Below are positions 25,797-34,183 of a stretch of 64,000 nucleotides of DNA, piece by piece (within the stretch, counting starts at the first letter, position 1; the number at the start of each line of letters is the position of its first letter). The stretch is from an uncultured Clostridia bacterium (GTDB taxonomy: Bacteria > Bacillota > Clostridia > TANB77 > CAG-508), in contig OV788638.1 of NCBI GenBank assembly GCA_928721565.1, positions 310,001 to 374,000 of the forward strand, given 5' to 3'. Below the pieces are notes generated by a model. It was given only the letters and a program-made list of their open reading frames with translations, made no database searches and had not been told where the DNA came from. Both the position numbers and the translations under genes were made by a program.

Positions 25797-27305
25797 TTAG
25801 AAAAGTGATACTCTAAAGCCTACACCATTACCGCAACCAGTTGTATAACTATAGCCACGACAGGCTGCAGGATAACCACTCCCCGCATTATAGTAATTGC
25901 TTCCTCGTGAGACACAAGGATTACCTGAAAAAGAAGTATATTCTAGTGTCCATTCACCTACATTTCCTGCTAAATCGTATATTCCTTGTTTGTTAAATGT
26001 ATCACTTGCTCCTGTTGATAATAATATACTTTCACTTGAAGCTTTTGTTCCATATGCTCCACTTGTCCATCCAGAAGCATTTGGGGCATATTTTGAATCT
26101 CTATTTGTTATATTCCATAAATTATTTTTATAATTTCCTAAATTTGTACTATCTGTTCTTAAATCTGCTTGAGCTATTCCCTTTTTCTCTAAATATTTTA
26201 ATACTAAATCCCATTGTACTCCAAACATTAAACTACTTGTATATTTTCCAGATTCCATACTACTTGCTAAAGTTTGTGCTTGACTACACGTTACATAATT
26301 GTAAGGATATGCATTTTGTTTTATTACTGGTGTCTCTGTTGGTGCTATATCAGCTGAACCAGAAGTTTTTGGTGTGTCTTCTATTCCTGTTTCATATTTT
26401 CCAACATAAAATCCTCCATTTTGATATATACTTTTCAACATTGTTTGTTTTAATTCTGTATATTTATCACTTGTTAATCCTGTTGCATCATCTACAGAAT
26501 ATTCATCTTTATATCTTGTTCCATTTCTATAATCATTTGTATATGTGTGTAAATCTGTTTCTATTTTTGTATATTCTTCATCTGAAAATTCTGTTATGTC
26601 TAATCCAGCTGTTGGATATACTTCAGCCGTTTTAGGCACCTCTACCCATACATATTGGTTCCCTGTACTGTCTTGTATAGTTAAACCCGTTGATAAGTTA
26701 GTTCCTTTTACTTGTGTAAATCCTTTTGGCAGATATGTTCCCTCTGACGTTTTTCCGCTTATTGCTGTTATTGATCCTCCATTTAGCTCTTCTCCTTGTT
26801 GTTTTGGTTCTGCAGTTACACTTACTCCTATTTTCGTTGAAAGATTTTCTTTTGTTTCATCTATTGGCGTCTTTAATAATTTTACTTTTACTGTCATTGT
26901 TGTTTCTTCTTGAGCTTTTAATGTTGTCTTATCAAGATTACATATTACTTCAAAATATTCTTCATTTGTGCTTGTTGCCTCTGCTGTTAAATCTGCTGAT
27001 AAATCTTGACTTTTATTTTTTACTGTATATGTTGCTATTGCTGTTTCTCCTTTAGCTGTTAATCCTGACACACTTACTGTTCCTTCTGTTTTTTGGCTTT
27101 CATTTATTGTTGCCGTTGTTGTTCCATCTCCTCCTGTTGTCGGTGTCCCTATAAATTCTACTAAAAAATTATCTTGTTTTGCCTCTCCTTTTGCACTTCC
27201 AGTTATGTTTAATCCTACATTACCTATCGCTGCATATCCTACTGCTACTAGTACAATTGCAAGCAATACTATTCCACCTATAATTTTATTATTCGCTTTT
27301 CTCAA
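25797..27305 (-). CDS. Surface protein: anchor + TasA-like domain + FGE/C-type-lectin tip (paralog 2)
   Basis: 502 residues from a TTG at 27305 behind GGAGGGGG; an ATG 11 codons upstream is also in frame. Same architecture as paralog 1: membrane helix, beta-rich region to about 180, FGE-like fold ending GNVGEWTLEY...GFRVSLF. The first 180 residues differ from paralog 1 at only one or two positions, and DNA identity there is near-complete. The last 45 residues differ at about 18 positions. Differing positions mostly use Asn, Tyr, Ser, Gly, Val, Thr, Ala, Cys and Phe. Unlike paralog 1, its tip has ordinary low G+C, and synonymous third positions differ too, so the tips have diverged by more than point diversification. 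It lies 45 bases after a spermidine-synthase-like gene and may be cotranscribed with it. Confidence 0.75.
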   Translation of the reverse strand: MRKANNKIIGGIVLLAIVLVAVGYAAIGNVGLNITGSAKGEAKQDNFLVEFIGTPTTGGDGTTTATINESQKTEGTVSVSGLTAKGETAIATYTVKNKSQDLSADLTAEATSTNEEYFEVICNLDKTTLKAQEETTMTVKVKLLKTPIDETKENLSTKIGVSVTAEPKQQGEELNGGSITAISGKTSEGTYLPKGFTQVKGTNLSTGLTIQDSTGNQYVWVEVPKTAEVYPTAGLDITEFSDEEYTKIETDLHTYTNDYRNGTRYKDEYSVDDATGLTSDKYTELKQTMLKSIYQNGGFYVGKYETGIEDTPKTSGSADIAPTETPVIKQNAYPYNYVTCSQAQTLASSMESGKYTSSLMFGVQWDLVLKYLEKKGIAQADLRTDSTNLGNYKNNLWNITNRDSKYAPNASGWTSGAYGTKASSESILLSTGASDTFNKQGIYDLAGNVGEWTLEYTSFSGNPCVSRGSNYYNAGSGYPAACRGYSYTTGCGNGVGFRVSLF

Positions 27306-27350
27306 ATTCTCCCCCTCCATCTTTTGTTTAACCATCAAATATAATGTTTT

Positions 27351-28808
27351 TTAATTTCCTATCGGTGCAAAATCATCTGTTACAATTGTTTTGTCTGTCT
27401 TAAAATCACTTATTTGCATGTTTAAATATTGTGAATATTCTTCTGACTTTGAACTATCCATTTTCAAATTACCTTTAATTCCAACTAAAATCAGATTTTG
27501 AATATCATTAACATCCATGTCTGCTACTCTAAAAATTCTTACATCATCAAATACAGCCTTATATGTTGCATATTCATATTGTATAAATTTTGCATTATCA
27601 CCTTCTAATGCTGAAATTATATTTGTAATAACTACTCCGTTTTCATTTAACATACTTTTTGCATTTGTCAATGCTTCATATGTTGTTAATTCAAATGGTG
27701 CATTCGTTCCTTTAAACGCATCCATTAAAATAGTATCATATTTATTTTTGCTATAGTTCAGATAACTTCTACCATCTTGGCTATATGTCTTTAATCGTCT
27801 ATCATTAATATTTAACCCAAATTGTTCTACCGCAATTTGGGTCATTTTATCATCTATTTCTACTACATCTATTGTTTTGTCATTATATTTTTGTAAATAA
27901 TGAATTGGATATGTATAGGCTGCTCCTCCTATCAGAAGAGTAGATTTTGCATCTTTATTAAAATATTCAAATAAATCATAATATCTTAAATATTTTGCTC
28001 CCATTTTCCCTGTTTCTGTGTCTATATATGATTCTAATCCTCTATCTACTTGCAATGTTCTATATGTTACTTTTTCAGTTTGTATTTGCTTTACCCATAT
28101 TCTACTATATTGAGAGTCTGTATCTAATATTATATTAGGATTATTAATTTTGAATATGCTCTTTCCTAACACTATTAGTATCATCATTATACCTATTGCT
28201 ACAATATTTATATATATTACTTTTTTGTCTTTATTTTCTCTTGCAATTAATGACATTATAAATAATATTATTGTTACACTAATGTTTATATTGCTTACTC
28301 CAATATTAGGTATTAATACAAATCCCATCAAAAATGTTCCTACTATGCTTCCAATTGTTGATAAGGATGATATTTTTCCTGATAATGAACCGATTTCTGT
28401 TTCTTCTTTACTTTTAATTTTTACTGCATATGGTGAAATCATTGCTAATATAAAACTCGGAATTGAAAATGCTATTATTGCACATAATATTGCTGCTATT
28501 ATTAAATTTGGAATCATTCCTGCTATTATTTTTACAACACAAGTTTCTAATAATGGAATTGTACTTGTTGCTAGTGCTGCATATAGCAAAATATTTGCTA
28601 ATTGATTTATATTTGCATCTTTATCTGCACTTTTTCCTCCTATCCAATATCCTAAACTCATACTTACTAAGATGATTCCTATAATACTTGTCCATACCAC
28701 ATTTGAACTTCCAACATATGGTGATAATACTCTTGCAGCAATTAATTCCAGTCCCATTCCTATTGCGCCACCCAAAAATACTATTATTTCTAATTTATAT
28801 TTTTTCAT
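27351..28808 (-). CDS. Membrane-fused spermidine-synthase-like protein
   Basis: 485 residues. The first 230 carry seven or eight hydrophobic helices (IIVFLGGAIGMGLELIAARV, VWTSIIGIILVSMSLGYWIG, and so on) of the transporter-like module often fused to SpeE homologs. The C-terminal half is a class I methyltransferase fold with a SpeE-like nucleotide motif (LLIGGAAYTYPIHYL, VDVVEIDDKM as IDVVEIDDKM) and MDAFKG. Canonical spermidine synthases make spermidine from putrescine and decarboxylated AdoMet; the activity of the membrane-fused type is not established. The C-terminus (TDDFAPIGN) stops slightly short of the family's usual end. Confidence 0.8.
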   Translation of the reverse strand: MKKYKLEIIVFLGGAIGMGLELIAARVLSPYVGSSNVVWTSIIGIILVSMSLGYWIGGKSADKDANINQLANILLYAALATSTIPLLETCVVKIIAGMIPNLIIAAILCAIIAFSIPSFILAMISPYAVKIKSKEETEIGSLSGKISSLSTIGSIVGTFLMGFVLIPNIGVSNINISVTIILFIMSLIARENKDKKVIYINIVAIGIMMILIVLGKSIFKINNPNIILDTDSQYSRIWVKQIQTEKVTYRTLQVDRGLESYIDTETGKMGAKYLRYYDLFEYFNKDAKSTLLIGGAAYTYPIHYLQKYNDKTIDVVEIDDKMTQIAVEQFGLNINDRRLKTYSQDGRSYLNYSKNKYDTILMDAFKGTNAPFELTTYEALTNAKSMLNENGVVITNIISALEGDNAKFIQYEYATYKAVFDDVRIFRVADMDVNDIQNLILVGIKGNLKMDSSKSEEYSQYLNMQISDFKTDKTIVTDDFAPIGN

Positions 28809-28867
28809 ATAACCTCCATTTTCTACTTTGATATTATAACATGTTTATTCTATTTTTTGCATATTTT

Positions 28868-28897
28868 TTGAAGATTTTAATATACTATTTATATAAT
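28868..28897 (+). promoter_or_regulatory. Promoter of the DUF378 gene
   Basis: TTGAAG (28868-28873), 18 bases, TATAAT (28892-28897). Confidence 0.6.
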
Positions 28898-28941
28898 GAT
28901 CTTTATAGGGTTAGTACCTTTGGAAAGGAATGATATCAAAA

Positions 28942-29136
28942 ATGAAAGTTTTATATTATATTGCTTTAACACTTGTTATAATTGGCGCTTTAAATTGGCT
29001 ATTAATTGGTTTGTTTAGTTTTGATTTAGTTGCTACATTATTTGGAAATATGAGTGTTTTTAGTAGAATTATTTATGTCTTAGTTGGTATCTCTGGAATT
29101 ATTTCTATAGGATTATATACTAAATTAAGTGACTAA
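28942..29136 (+). CDS. DUF378 family small membrane protein
   Basis: A 64-residue protein with two transmembrane helices: ALTLVIIGALNWLLIGLF (with the family's GALNWLLIG signature) and IIYVLVGISGIISIGLY. Function unknown across the family. The frame starts at 28930, but that ATG abuts the AAAGGA ribosome site. The ATG at 28942 is better placed. A single-gene unit with promoter and terminator. Confidence 0.85.
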   Translation: MKVLYYIALTLVIIGALNWLLIGLFSFDLVATLFGNMSVFSRIIYVLVGISGIISIGLYTKLSD

Positions 29137-29167
29137 AAAGTTGGCAAATTTAAAGCCAACTTTTTTT
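29136..29167 (+). terminator. Bidirectional terminator between the DUF378 gene and aspS
   Basis: Stem AAAAAGTTGGC / GCCAACTTTTT with a 9-base loop, T-runs on both strands. Confidence 0.88.
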
Positions 29168-29175
29168 AGTAATTT

Positions 29176-30918
29176 TTATTTTTTTAATTGAATATGTACA
29201 TCATCTAATTGTTGTTTGCTTACAACAGATGGTGCTCTCATCAATAAATCTCTTGCTTTTTTATTTTTAGGGAATGCTATAACTTCTCTAATATTTGTAG
29301 AATCTGCTATTAACATTACCATTCTATCTACACCTGGTGCAGCTCCTGCATGTGGTGGTGTTCCATATTGGAATGCATTATATAATGCTCCAAATCTTTC
29401 TTTTACATCTTCTTCTGTATAACCAGCTATTTCGAATGCCTTTACCATTATTTCTGGATTATGGTTTCTTACTGCTCCTGATGCCATTTCATATCCGTTA
29501 CATACTAAATCATATTGATATGCCAATATCTCTAATGGATTCTTGTTTTCTAATGCATCTAATCCACCTTGCGGCATTGAAAATGGGTTATGACAGAAGT
29601 CTATTGTTCCTTCATCTGATAATTCATACATCGGAAAGTCTACAATAAAGCAGAATCTATATACATCTTTTTCTATCAAGTCTAATCTCTTTCCTAATTC
29701 TATTCTTACTAATCCTGCAATTTTTTGTGCTTTGTGGAATTCATCTGCTATAAAGAATATACTATCTCCTTGTTTTACTCCAAATTCATTTTCTAATTTT
29801 GTTTTTGCTTCTTCTGTTATAAATTTTGCAATTCCACCTTGTACGGCTCCGTCTTTCTCAAACTTTGTCCATGCTAGTCCTTTTGCACCAACTTCGTCTG
29901 TTGTTGCAAATTCTGTCATTTTGTCAAAGAATTTTCTTCCTTGCTCTGCTCCGTTTGGTACGACTATTGCTTTTACTGTCTTGTCTTTAAATGCATTGAA
30001 TTCTGTATTTTCAAATACTTTTGTTACATCTTGAATTATTAAAGGATTTCTTAAGTCTGGTTTATCTATTCCGTATTTTTCCATTGCTTCTAAATATGGT
30101 ATACGTATAAATGGACCTTCATCAACTTTCCAATTTGTGAATTTTTTAAATGTGTATGGCATTACTTCTTCTATTACTTTAAATACATCTTCTTGTGTTG
30201 CAAAACTCATTTCAAAGTCTAATTGATAGAATTCTCCTGGTGCTCTATCTGCACGTGGATCTTCATCTCTAAAACATGGTGCTATTTGAAAGTATTTGTC
30301 AAATCCACTAACCATTAATAGTTGTTTGAATTGTTGTGGAGCTTGTGGTAATGCATAAAATTCTCCTGGATTTAGTCTACTTGGTACTAAATAGTCTCTT
30401 GCTCCTTCTGGTGAAGAATTTGCTAATATTGGAGTTTGTATTTCTGCAAATCCTAGTTCATCCATCTTGTCTCTTAATGCTTTTAAAATTTTTGAACGTA
30501 ATAATATTGAATCATGTAATTTTTTATTTCTTAAATCCAAGAATCTATATTCTAATCTTAAGTCTTCTCTGACTTCTTGATCTGTATTTACTTCAAATGG
30601 TAATATATTTTTACATTTTCCTAATACTTCGATTTTTTCTGCTACTACTTCAATTTCTCCTGTTGCCATTTTAGGATTTTTGCTACTTCTTTCCACAACT
30701 TTACCACAAATGTGTATACAACTCTCAGTTGTCAATTCTTTTGCTTGTTCTTGTAGGCCTTCGTCATTTATTACAATTTGTGTTATTCCAAATTGATCTC
30801 TTAAATCTATAAATATCATTCCACCTAGATTACGTATTTTTTGTATCCAGCCTGATAATTCTACTTGTTCTCCTACATTTTTTATATTTAATTCTCCTAA
30901 ATTATGTGTTCTATACAT
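29176..30918 (-). CDS. aspS: Aspartyl-tRNA synthetase
   Basis: Class II synthetase, 580 residues. OB-fold anticodon-binding domain (VELSGWIQKIRNLGGMIFID, RDQFGITQIV), flipping loop, motif 2 (FRDEDPRADRAPGEFYQLD), bacterial GAD insertion (about 290-410), motif 3 (GAAPGVDRMVMLIAD). Whether it also charges tRNA-Asn depends on a GatCAB system not seen here. AAGGAGG precedes the ATG. No T-box in the leader. Confidence 0.96.
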   Translation of the reverse strand: MYRTHNLGELNIKNVGEQVELSGWIQKIRNLGGMIFIDLRDQFGITQIVINDEGLQEQAKELTTESCIHICGKVVERSSKNPKMATGEIEVVAEKIEVLGKCKNILPFEVNTDQEVREDLRLEYRFLDLRNKKLHDSILLRSKILKALRDKMDELGFAEIQTPILANSSPEGARDYLVPSRLNPGEFYALPQAPQQFKQLLMVSGFDKYFQIAPCFRDEDPRADRAPGEFYQLDFEMSFATQEDVFKVIEEVMPYTFKKFTNWKVDEGPFIRIPYLEAMEKYGIDKPDLRNPLIIQDVTKVFENTEFNAFKDKTVKAIVVPNGAEQGRKFFDKMTEFATTDEVGAKGLAWTKFEKDGAVQGGIAKFITEEAKTKLENEFGVKQGDSIFFIADEFHKAQKIAGLVRIELGKRLDLIEKDVYRFCFIVDFPMYELSDEGTIDFCHNPFSMPQGGLDALENKNPLEILAYQYDLVCNGYEMASGAVRNHNPEIMVKAFEIAGYTEEDVKERFGALYNAFQYGTPPHAGAAPGVDRMVMLIADSTNIREVIAFPKNKKARDLLMRAPSVVSKQQLDDVHIQLKK

Positions 30919-30979
30919 CTGATTTCCTCCTTGCTGATTAAGTTAAAATTGTTATTACATCCTTTTTTACTTTGCACCT

Positions 30980-31008
30980 ATTTTACTACATTCTACCTCT
31001 TCTGTCAA
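30980..31008 (-). promoter_or_regulatory. Promoter of aspS
   Basis: Minus-strand TTGACA (31003-31008), 17 bases, TAAAAT (30980-30985). Confidence 0.7.
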
Positions 31009-31012
31009 TAAT

Positions 31013-31041
31013 TTGCAGTTTTTGATTCAATATGTTATAAT
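31013..31041 (+). promoter_or_regulatory. Promoter of the 31092 small gene
   Basis: TTGCAG (31013-31018), 17 bases, TATAAT (31036-31041), divergent from and almost touching the aspS promoter. Confidence 0.6.
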
Positions 31042-31091
31042 AAATTGGATTATGAAAAATCATAAAAAAAAGCAGGAGGACAAAAAACATA

Positions 31092-31256
31092 ATGAAAAAA
31101 TTTTTAAAACGCATAAGGGAAAATAATTTTCCCTTACCTCAATCATTTTTTAGTGTAGCACTTTTAATTTTCTCTCTTTATTTTCATTTGACAATTTGTG
31201 CTATATTGATTTTGATTATATTGTTATTAGAATATATTATTTATTCGATACAATAA
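31092..31256 (+). CDS. 54-residue membrane protein of unknown function
   Basis: An open frame of 54 codons: a basic N-terminus (MKKFLKRIRENNFPLPQ), then a long hydrophobic stretch with one or two helices (FFSVALLIFSLYF and CAILILIILLLEYIIY). I do not recognise it. Support for being real: a promoter with TATAAT, AGGAGG 12 bases before the ATG, and a perfect terminator 8 bases after the stop. Its size, basic start and single hydrophobic domain also fit type I toxin-like or regulatory membrane peptides, but no antisense RNA gene was identified. Confidence 0.65.
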   Translation: MKKFLKRIRENNFPLPQSFFSVALLIFSLYFHLTICAILILIILLLEYIIYSIQ

Positions 31257-31263
31257 AAACACG

Positions 31264-31290
31264 AAAGCAGCTACAGTGTAGCTGCTTTTT
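31264..31290 (+). terminator. Bidirectional terminator
   Basis: Stem AAAGCAGCTAC / GTAGCTGCTTT, 3-base loop, then TTTTT. It ends the 31092 gene and, read in reverse, the operon ending at 31315. Confidence 0.85.
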
Positions 31291-31314
31291 AAGATTTAGC
31301 AAATAGATTGATGT

Positions 31315-32088
31315 CTAACTACTAATTCTTAATATATCATTATATGTTACAAATAAAGATAATGCAATTAATATAGAAAATCCTAATAATTGAATTTTTG
31401 CTTCTGTTTCTATTTTCATAGGTTTTCTTCTTATTACCTCTATAAATAAAATTAAAAGTTTTCCACCATCCAGTGCTGGAATAGGTAATAAATTGGTAAC
31501 CCCTAGTGAAACAGATATAACTGCTAATAAATTCAAATAATTTATTATTCCATTGGTTTTTACTACAACTTCCGAAATTCCTACAATTCCTACCATCTGA
31601 TCTGTTTTTAGTCCTCCAGAGAATAATGTTTTTATACTATCAAATATTGCTTCTATAAATTCTCCTGTTCCTTGTGCACCATAGTAAATTCTATTTTTTA
31701 TAGTATCTTTAGCTGGGTCAACAAATTGTATTCCAACTGTTGATACTAATATAAAATATACTAGTATTCCGAATATAATATTAACAGTTGCTCCTGCAAG
31801 TACAATTAGCATTCTTTTCCATACACTTGCTTTTGAAAACGAACCAGGTGCATCTGATTCTTCTTCTTCTCCCTCCATACTGCAAAAACCACCAAGTGGT
31901 ATTATTCTTAAAGAATATTTTGTCTCTTTTCCTTGTTTTTGTAAAAGTATTTTTCCAAATCCTATTGCAAATTCGTTTACTTTTACTTTGCATAGTTTTG
32001 CTACAAGAAAATGTCCTCCTTCATGAATAAGTACTAAAAAACCTAATAAAAATATTATTTTTATTGCATTAATAACAAAAGCTATCAA
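31315..32088 (-). CDS. rseP: Site-2 metalloprotease (RseP/RasP-like, PDZ-less)
   Basis: M50 intramembrane zinc protease, 257 residues. HEGGH at 22-26 in the first helix (LLGFLVLIHEGGHFLVA), the beta-loop region (FGKILLQKQGKETKYSLRIIPLGGFCSM), and the second-zinc-ligand motif LPIPALDGG near 200. RseP/RasP homologs are 340-450 residues with one or two PDZ domains. Here the segment between the helices (about 115-165) is too short for a PDZ domain. In Firmicutes this enzyme cleaves anti-sigma factors and remnant signal peptides. It is last in the pyrH-frr-uppS-cdsA operon, after a toxin-antitoxin pair. Confidence 0.85.
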   Translation of the reverse strand: MIAFVINAIKIIFLLGFLVLIHEGGHFLVAKLCKVKVNEFAIGFGKILLQKQGKETKYSLRIIPLGGFCSMEGEEEESDAPGSFSKASVWKRMLIVLAGATVNIIFGILVYFILVSTVGIQFVDPAKDTIKNRIYYGAQGTGEFIEAIFDSIKTLFSGGLKTDQMVGIVGISEVVVKTNGIINYLNLLAVISVSLGVTNLLPIPALDGGKLLILFIEVIRRKPMKIETEAKIQLLGFSILIALSLFVTYNDILRISS

Positions 32089-32112
32089 ATTTTATTTCCT
32101 CCTAAAATATCT

Positions 32113-33093
32113 TTACCTAGACTCACCTTTATCGATATTTTCTTTTATATTATCTTTTTTTTTTTGTAATTTTGCTTTACATTCATTCATTAGTTCTAAT
32201 ACAATTGCTTTTTCTTCATTGCTTGCATTTCTCTTTTCCATTGATTCTAGTATTCCTTTAATTCTTGTTGATAAAGTTGCTATAACTCTGTCATATTCTT
32301 CATCTCTAGCACCTAGAACTGCTGATTTTGCATCCTTATATCCAAATTTTCTTGTATATTTAGAAATAGCCTTTTTATTCTCTAAAGCCCTCTTAATTTT
32401 TTCTTTCTCTAAATCATTATGTGATGCATATACATTTATTGGTTGATCTGGTGTTTCTCCTCTAGCAAAAATTTCTAATACATCATATTTTCCTGTGTTT
32501 TCAATATATTCTATTGTATTTGGCATTCCACTATAAGTTTGATTATGGTGATTTGTTGTTACTAATCTTCCCCATCCTTTAGTACTTACTTGCCCCTCAT
32601 ATCTTTCTAATATAGACATCCTACTTTCTAAATCACATGTTGCAATTCCTCTAACAACTATAGTATAACCAAGTTTTTGTAATTCTGTTATTGATTCATC
32701 TGCAATTCTATTATTCTTCATAGTTCCTTCAAATATTATATTGTACTTTTCTCTACGCAATTCTTCAAAAAGTTGACTCGTCCATGTATTGCTTTCTTGA
32801 TCTGTAATGATTGTATACATATCTGGATATAATTTGGCAATTTCTTCACTTTTTGGATGAAATGGCTTTATTTCATCACTATTGATAATTATTACATTTT
32901 CATCAGTAAACATTTTAGTTGAATATCCAATTATTCCACTTTTTCCTGCACCTGTTTGCCCTCCTATAATCACTGCGATTGGATTGTTTACAGGTATTTT
33001 TCCTCCTGTATATATTCTTTTTATTGTTTGATAATATTGTTCATGTTCTTCGTCTGTTAATTTATATTTTTTTAAGATTTCTTCTTTATTCAT
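32113..33093 (-). CDS. Zeta-type toxin kinase
   Basis: A 326-residue P-loop kinase of the zeta/PezT toxin family, which phosphorylates UDP-N-acetylglucosamine and blocks cell-wall synthesis. Walker A is GGQTGAGKSG (44-53), the catalytic acidic motif is INSDEIKPFHP (about 70-80), and there is an arginine-rich substrate region (YTIVVRGIATCDLESRMSIL). GRLVTTNHHNQTYSGMPNTI is conserved in the family. The gene starts two bases after the stop of a 63-residue antitoxin-like gene. The C-terminal 100 residues are charged helix. The toxin core appears intact. Confidence 0.85.
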   Translation of the reverse strand: MNKEEILKKYKLTDEEHEQYYQTIKRIYTGGKIPVNNPIAVIIGGQTGAGKSGIIGYSTKMFTDENVIIINSDEIKPFHPKSEEIAKLYPDMYTIITDQESNTWTSQLFEELRREKYNIIFEGTMKNNRIADESITELQKLGYTIVVRGIATCDLESRMSILERYEGQVSTKGWGRLVTTNHHNQTYSGMPNTIEYIENTGKYDVLEIFARGETPDQPINVYASHNDLEKEKIKRALENKKAISKYTRKFGYKDAKSAVLGARDEEYDRVIATLSTRIKGILESMEKRNASNEEKAIVLELMNECKAKLQKKKDNIKENIDKGESR

Positions 33094-33095
33094 CT

Positions 33096-33287
33096 TTATT
33101 CACCTTTTACTTCTTTTCCGTATACATTTATTATTTTTTCTATTATTTCTTCATCACCTTGGTACATTTTTGTTTTTTCTTTAAGTAATTTATTTAATTT
33201 TTCTTCTAATTCTTCTTCTCTAGATGTTTTGGCAATTTTTGCTGCCATTATTTCTACTGCTATTTCTAATTTTGTATTTGCATTCAT
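33096..33287 (-). CDS. Antitoxin partner of the zeta-type toxin (epsilon-like)
   Basis: A 63-residue, highly charged helical protein (MNANTKLEIAVEIMAAKIAK, then EEELEEKLNKLLKEKTKMYQ). Its size and position directly before a zeta toxin fit the antitoxin role; the zeta systems' epsilon proteins are small helical bundles that cover the ATP site. The frame begins at 33302, but MNANTK at 33287 seems better, with only a weak GGGATTG ribosome site. No DNA-binding domain is visible. Confidence 0.7.
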   Translation of the reverse strand: MNANTKLEIAVEIMAAKIAKTSREEELEEKLNKLLKEKTKMYQGDEEIIEKIINVYGKEVKGE

Positions 33288-33341
33288 TTTTATCAATCCC
33301 ATATTTACTATATTTAGATTTTCGGTTATATCTATAAACCT

Positions 33342-34157
33342 TTATATCAAACTTAATAATATATATGCATAAGGAGCTAAAAACATTAAACTATCTATTC
33401 TATCTAACATTCCACCATGTCCTGGAATTAGGTTACTATAATCTTTTATATCTACATATCTTTTTATACTTGAAGCTGCAAAATCTCCTAATTGTCCAGC
33501 AATACTTAGTACTACTGTTATTATTCCTATTAAAACATATGAATATTCAAGATTATATATTGAATTTATAGCAACTGTATATATCATTGCAATTGCTACT
33601 GCACCTACAATTCCTGCAATACATCCTTCTATTGATTTTTTAGGGCTCACTTGGCTAAATTTGTGTTTTCCCCATCTTTTTCCTACAATATATGCACATG
33701 TATCTGTTCCCCATGCTGCAATTATTGCATACCATACAAGTATTATTCCATGTTCCATTCCTCTTAAAAGTGATATGAATAGTATATTTCCTATTACATA
33801 TATTATTCCAAAAAGTGTATATGCTATATCTTTAAAGTTTATTTTCATATTTGTAATTATTACATGTGCAAATAATATTAAGTTTATTAATGGTATTGTT
33901 ATTAGCAAAATATTTTTTAGTAGTTGTTCTGATATATATTGTGGTAATATATGAACTAGTGCTATTGAAACACATGACAAATATCCTATCCATCTTATTG
34001 GCTTAGATTCTTTTGCAACTGCATTAAAATATTCTTGCATCCCTAACATTGCAACTAATGCTAAGAAAACATCTACAACATACTTATTTCCAAATGTCAA
34101 TATTAATACAACTAAAGGAAATCCTAATAATGCTGACATTACTCTTTTTATATCCAT
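33342..34157 (-). CDS. cdsA: Phosphatidate cytidylyltransferase
   Basis: Makes CDP-diacylglycerol, the precursor of phosphatidylglycerol and cardiolipin. 271 residues with about eight membrane helices and the C-terminal signature SNLIPGHGGMLDRIDSLMF near 240-258; the Asp-rich loop GTDTCAYIVGKRWGKHKF near 150-167 is also typical. Usual Firmicute position between uppS and rseP. Confidence 0.93.
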   Translation of the reverse strand: MDIKRVMSALLGFPLVVLILTFGNKYVVDVFLALVAMLGMQEYFNAVAKESKPIRWIGYLSCVSIALVHILPQYISEQLLKNILLITIPLINLILFAHVIITNMKINFKDIAYTLFGIIYVIGNILFISLLRGMEHGIILVWYAIIAAWGTDTCAYIVGKRWGKHKFSQVSPKKSIEGCIAGIVGAVAIAMIYTVAINSIYNLEYSYVLIGIITVVLSIAGQLGDFAASSIKRYVDIKDYSNLIPGHGGMLDRIDSLMFLAPYAYILLSLI

Positions 34158-34183
34158 ATTTCTTCCCTCTTCTTCTGCTTTTT

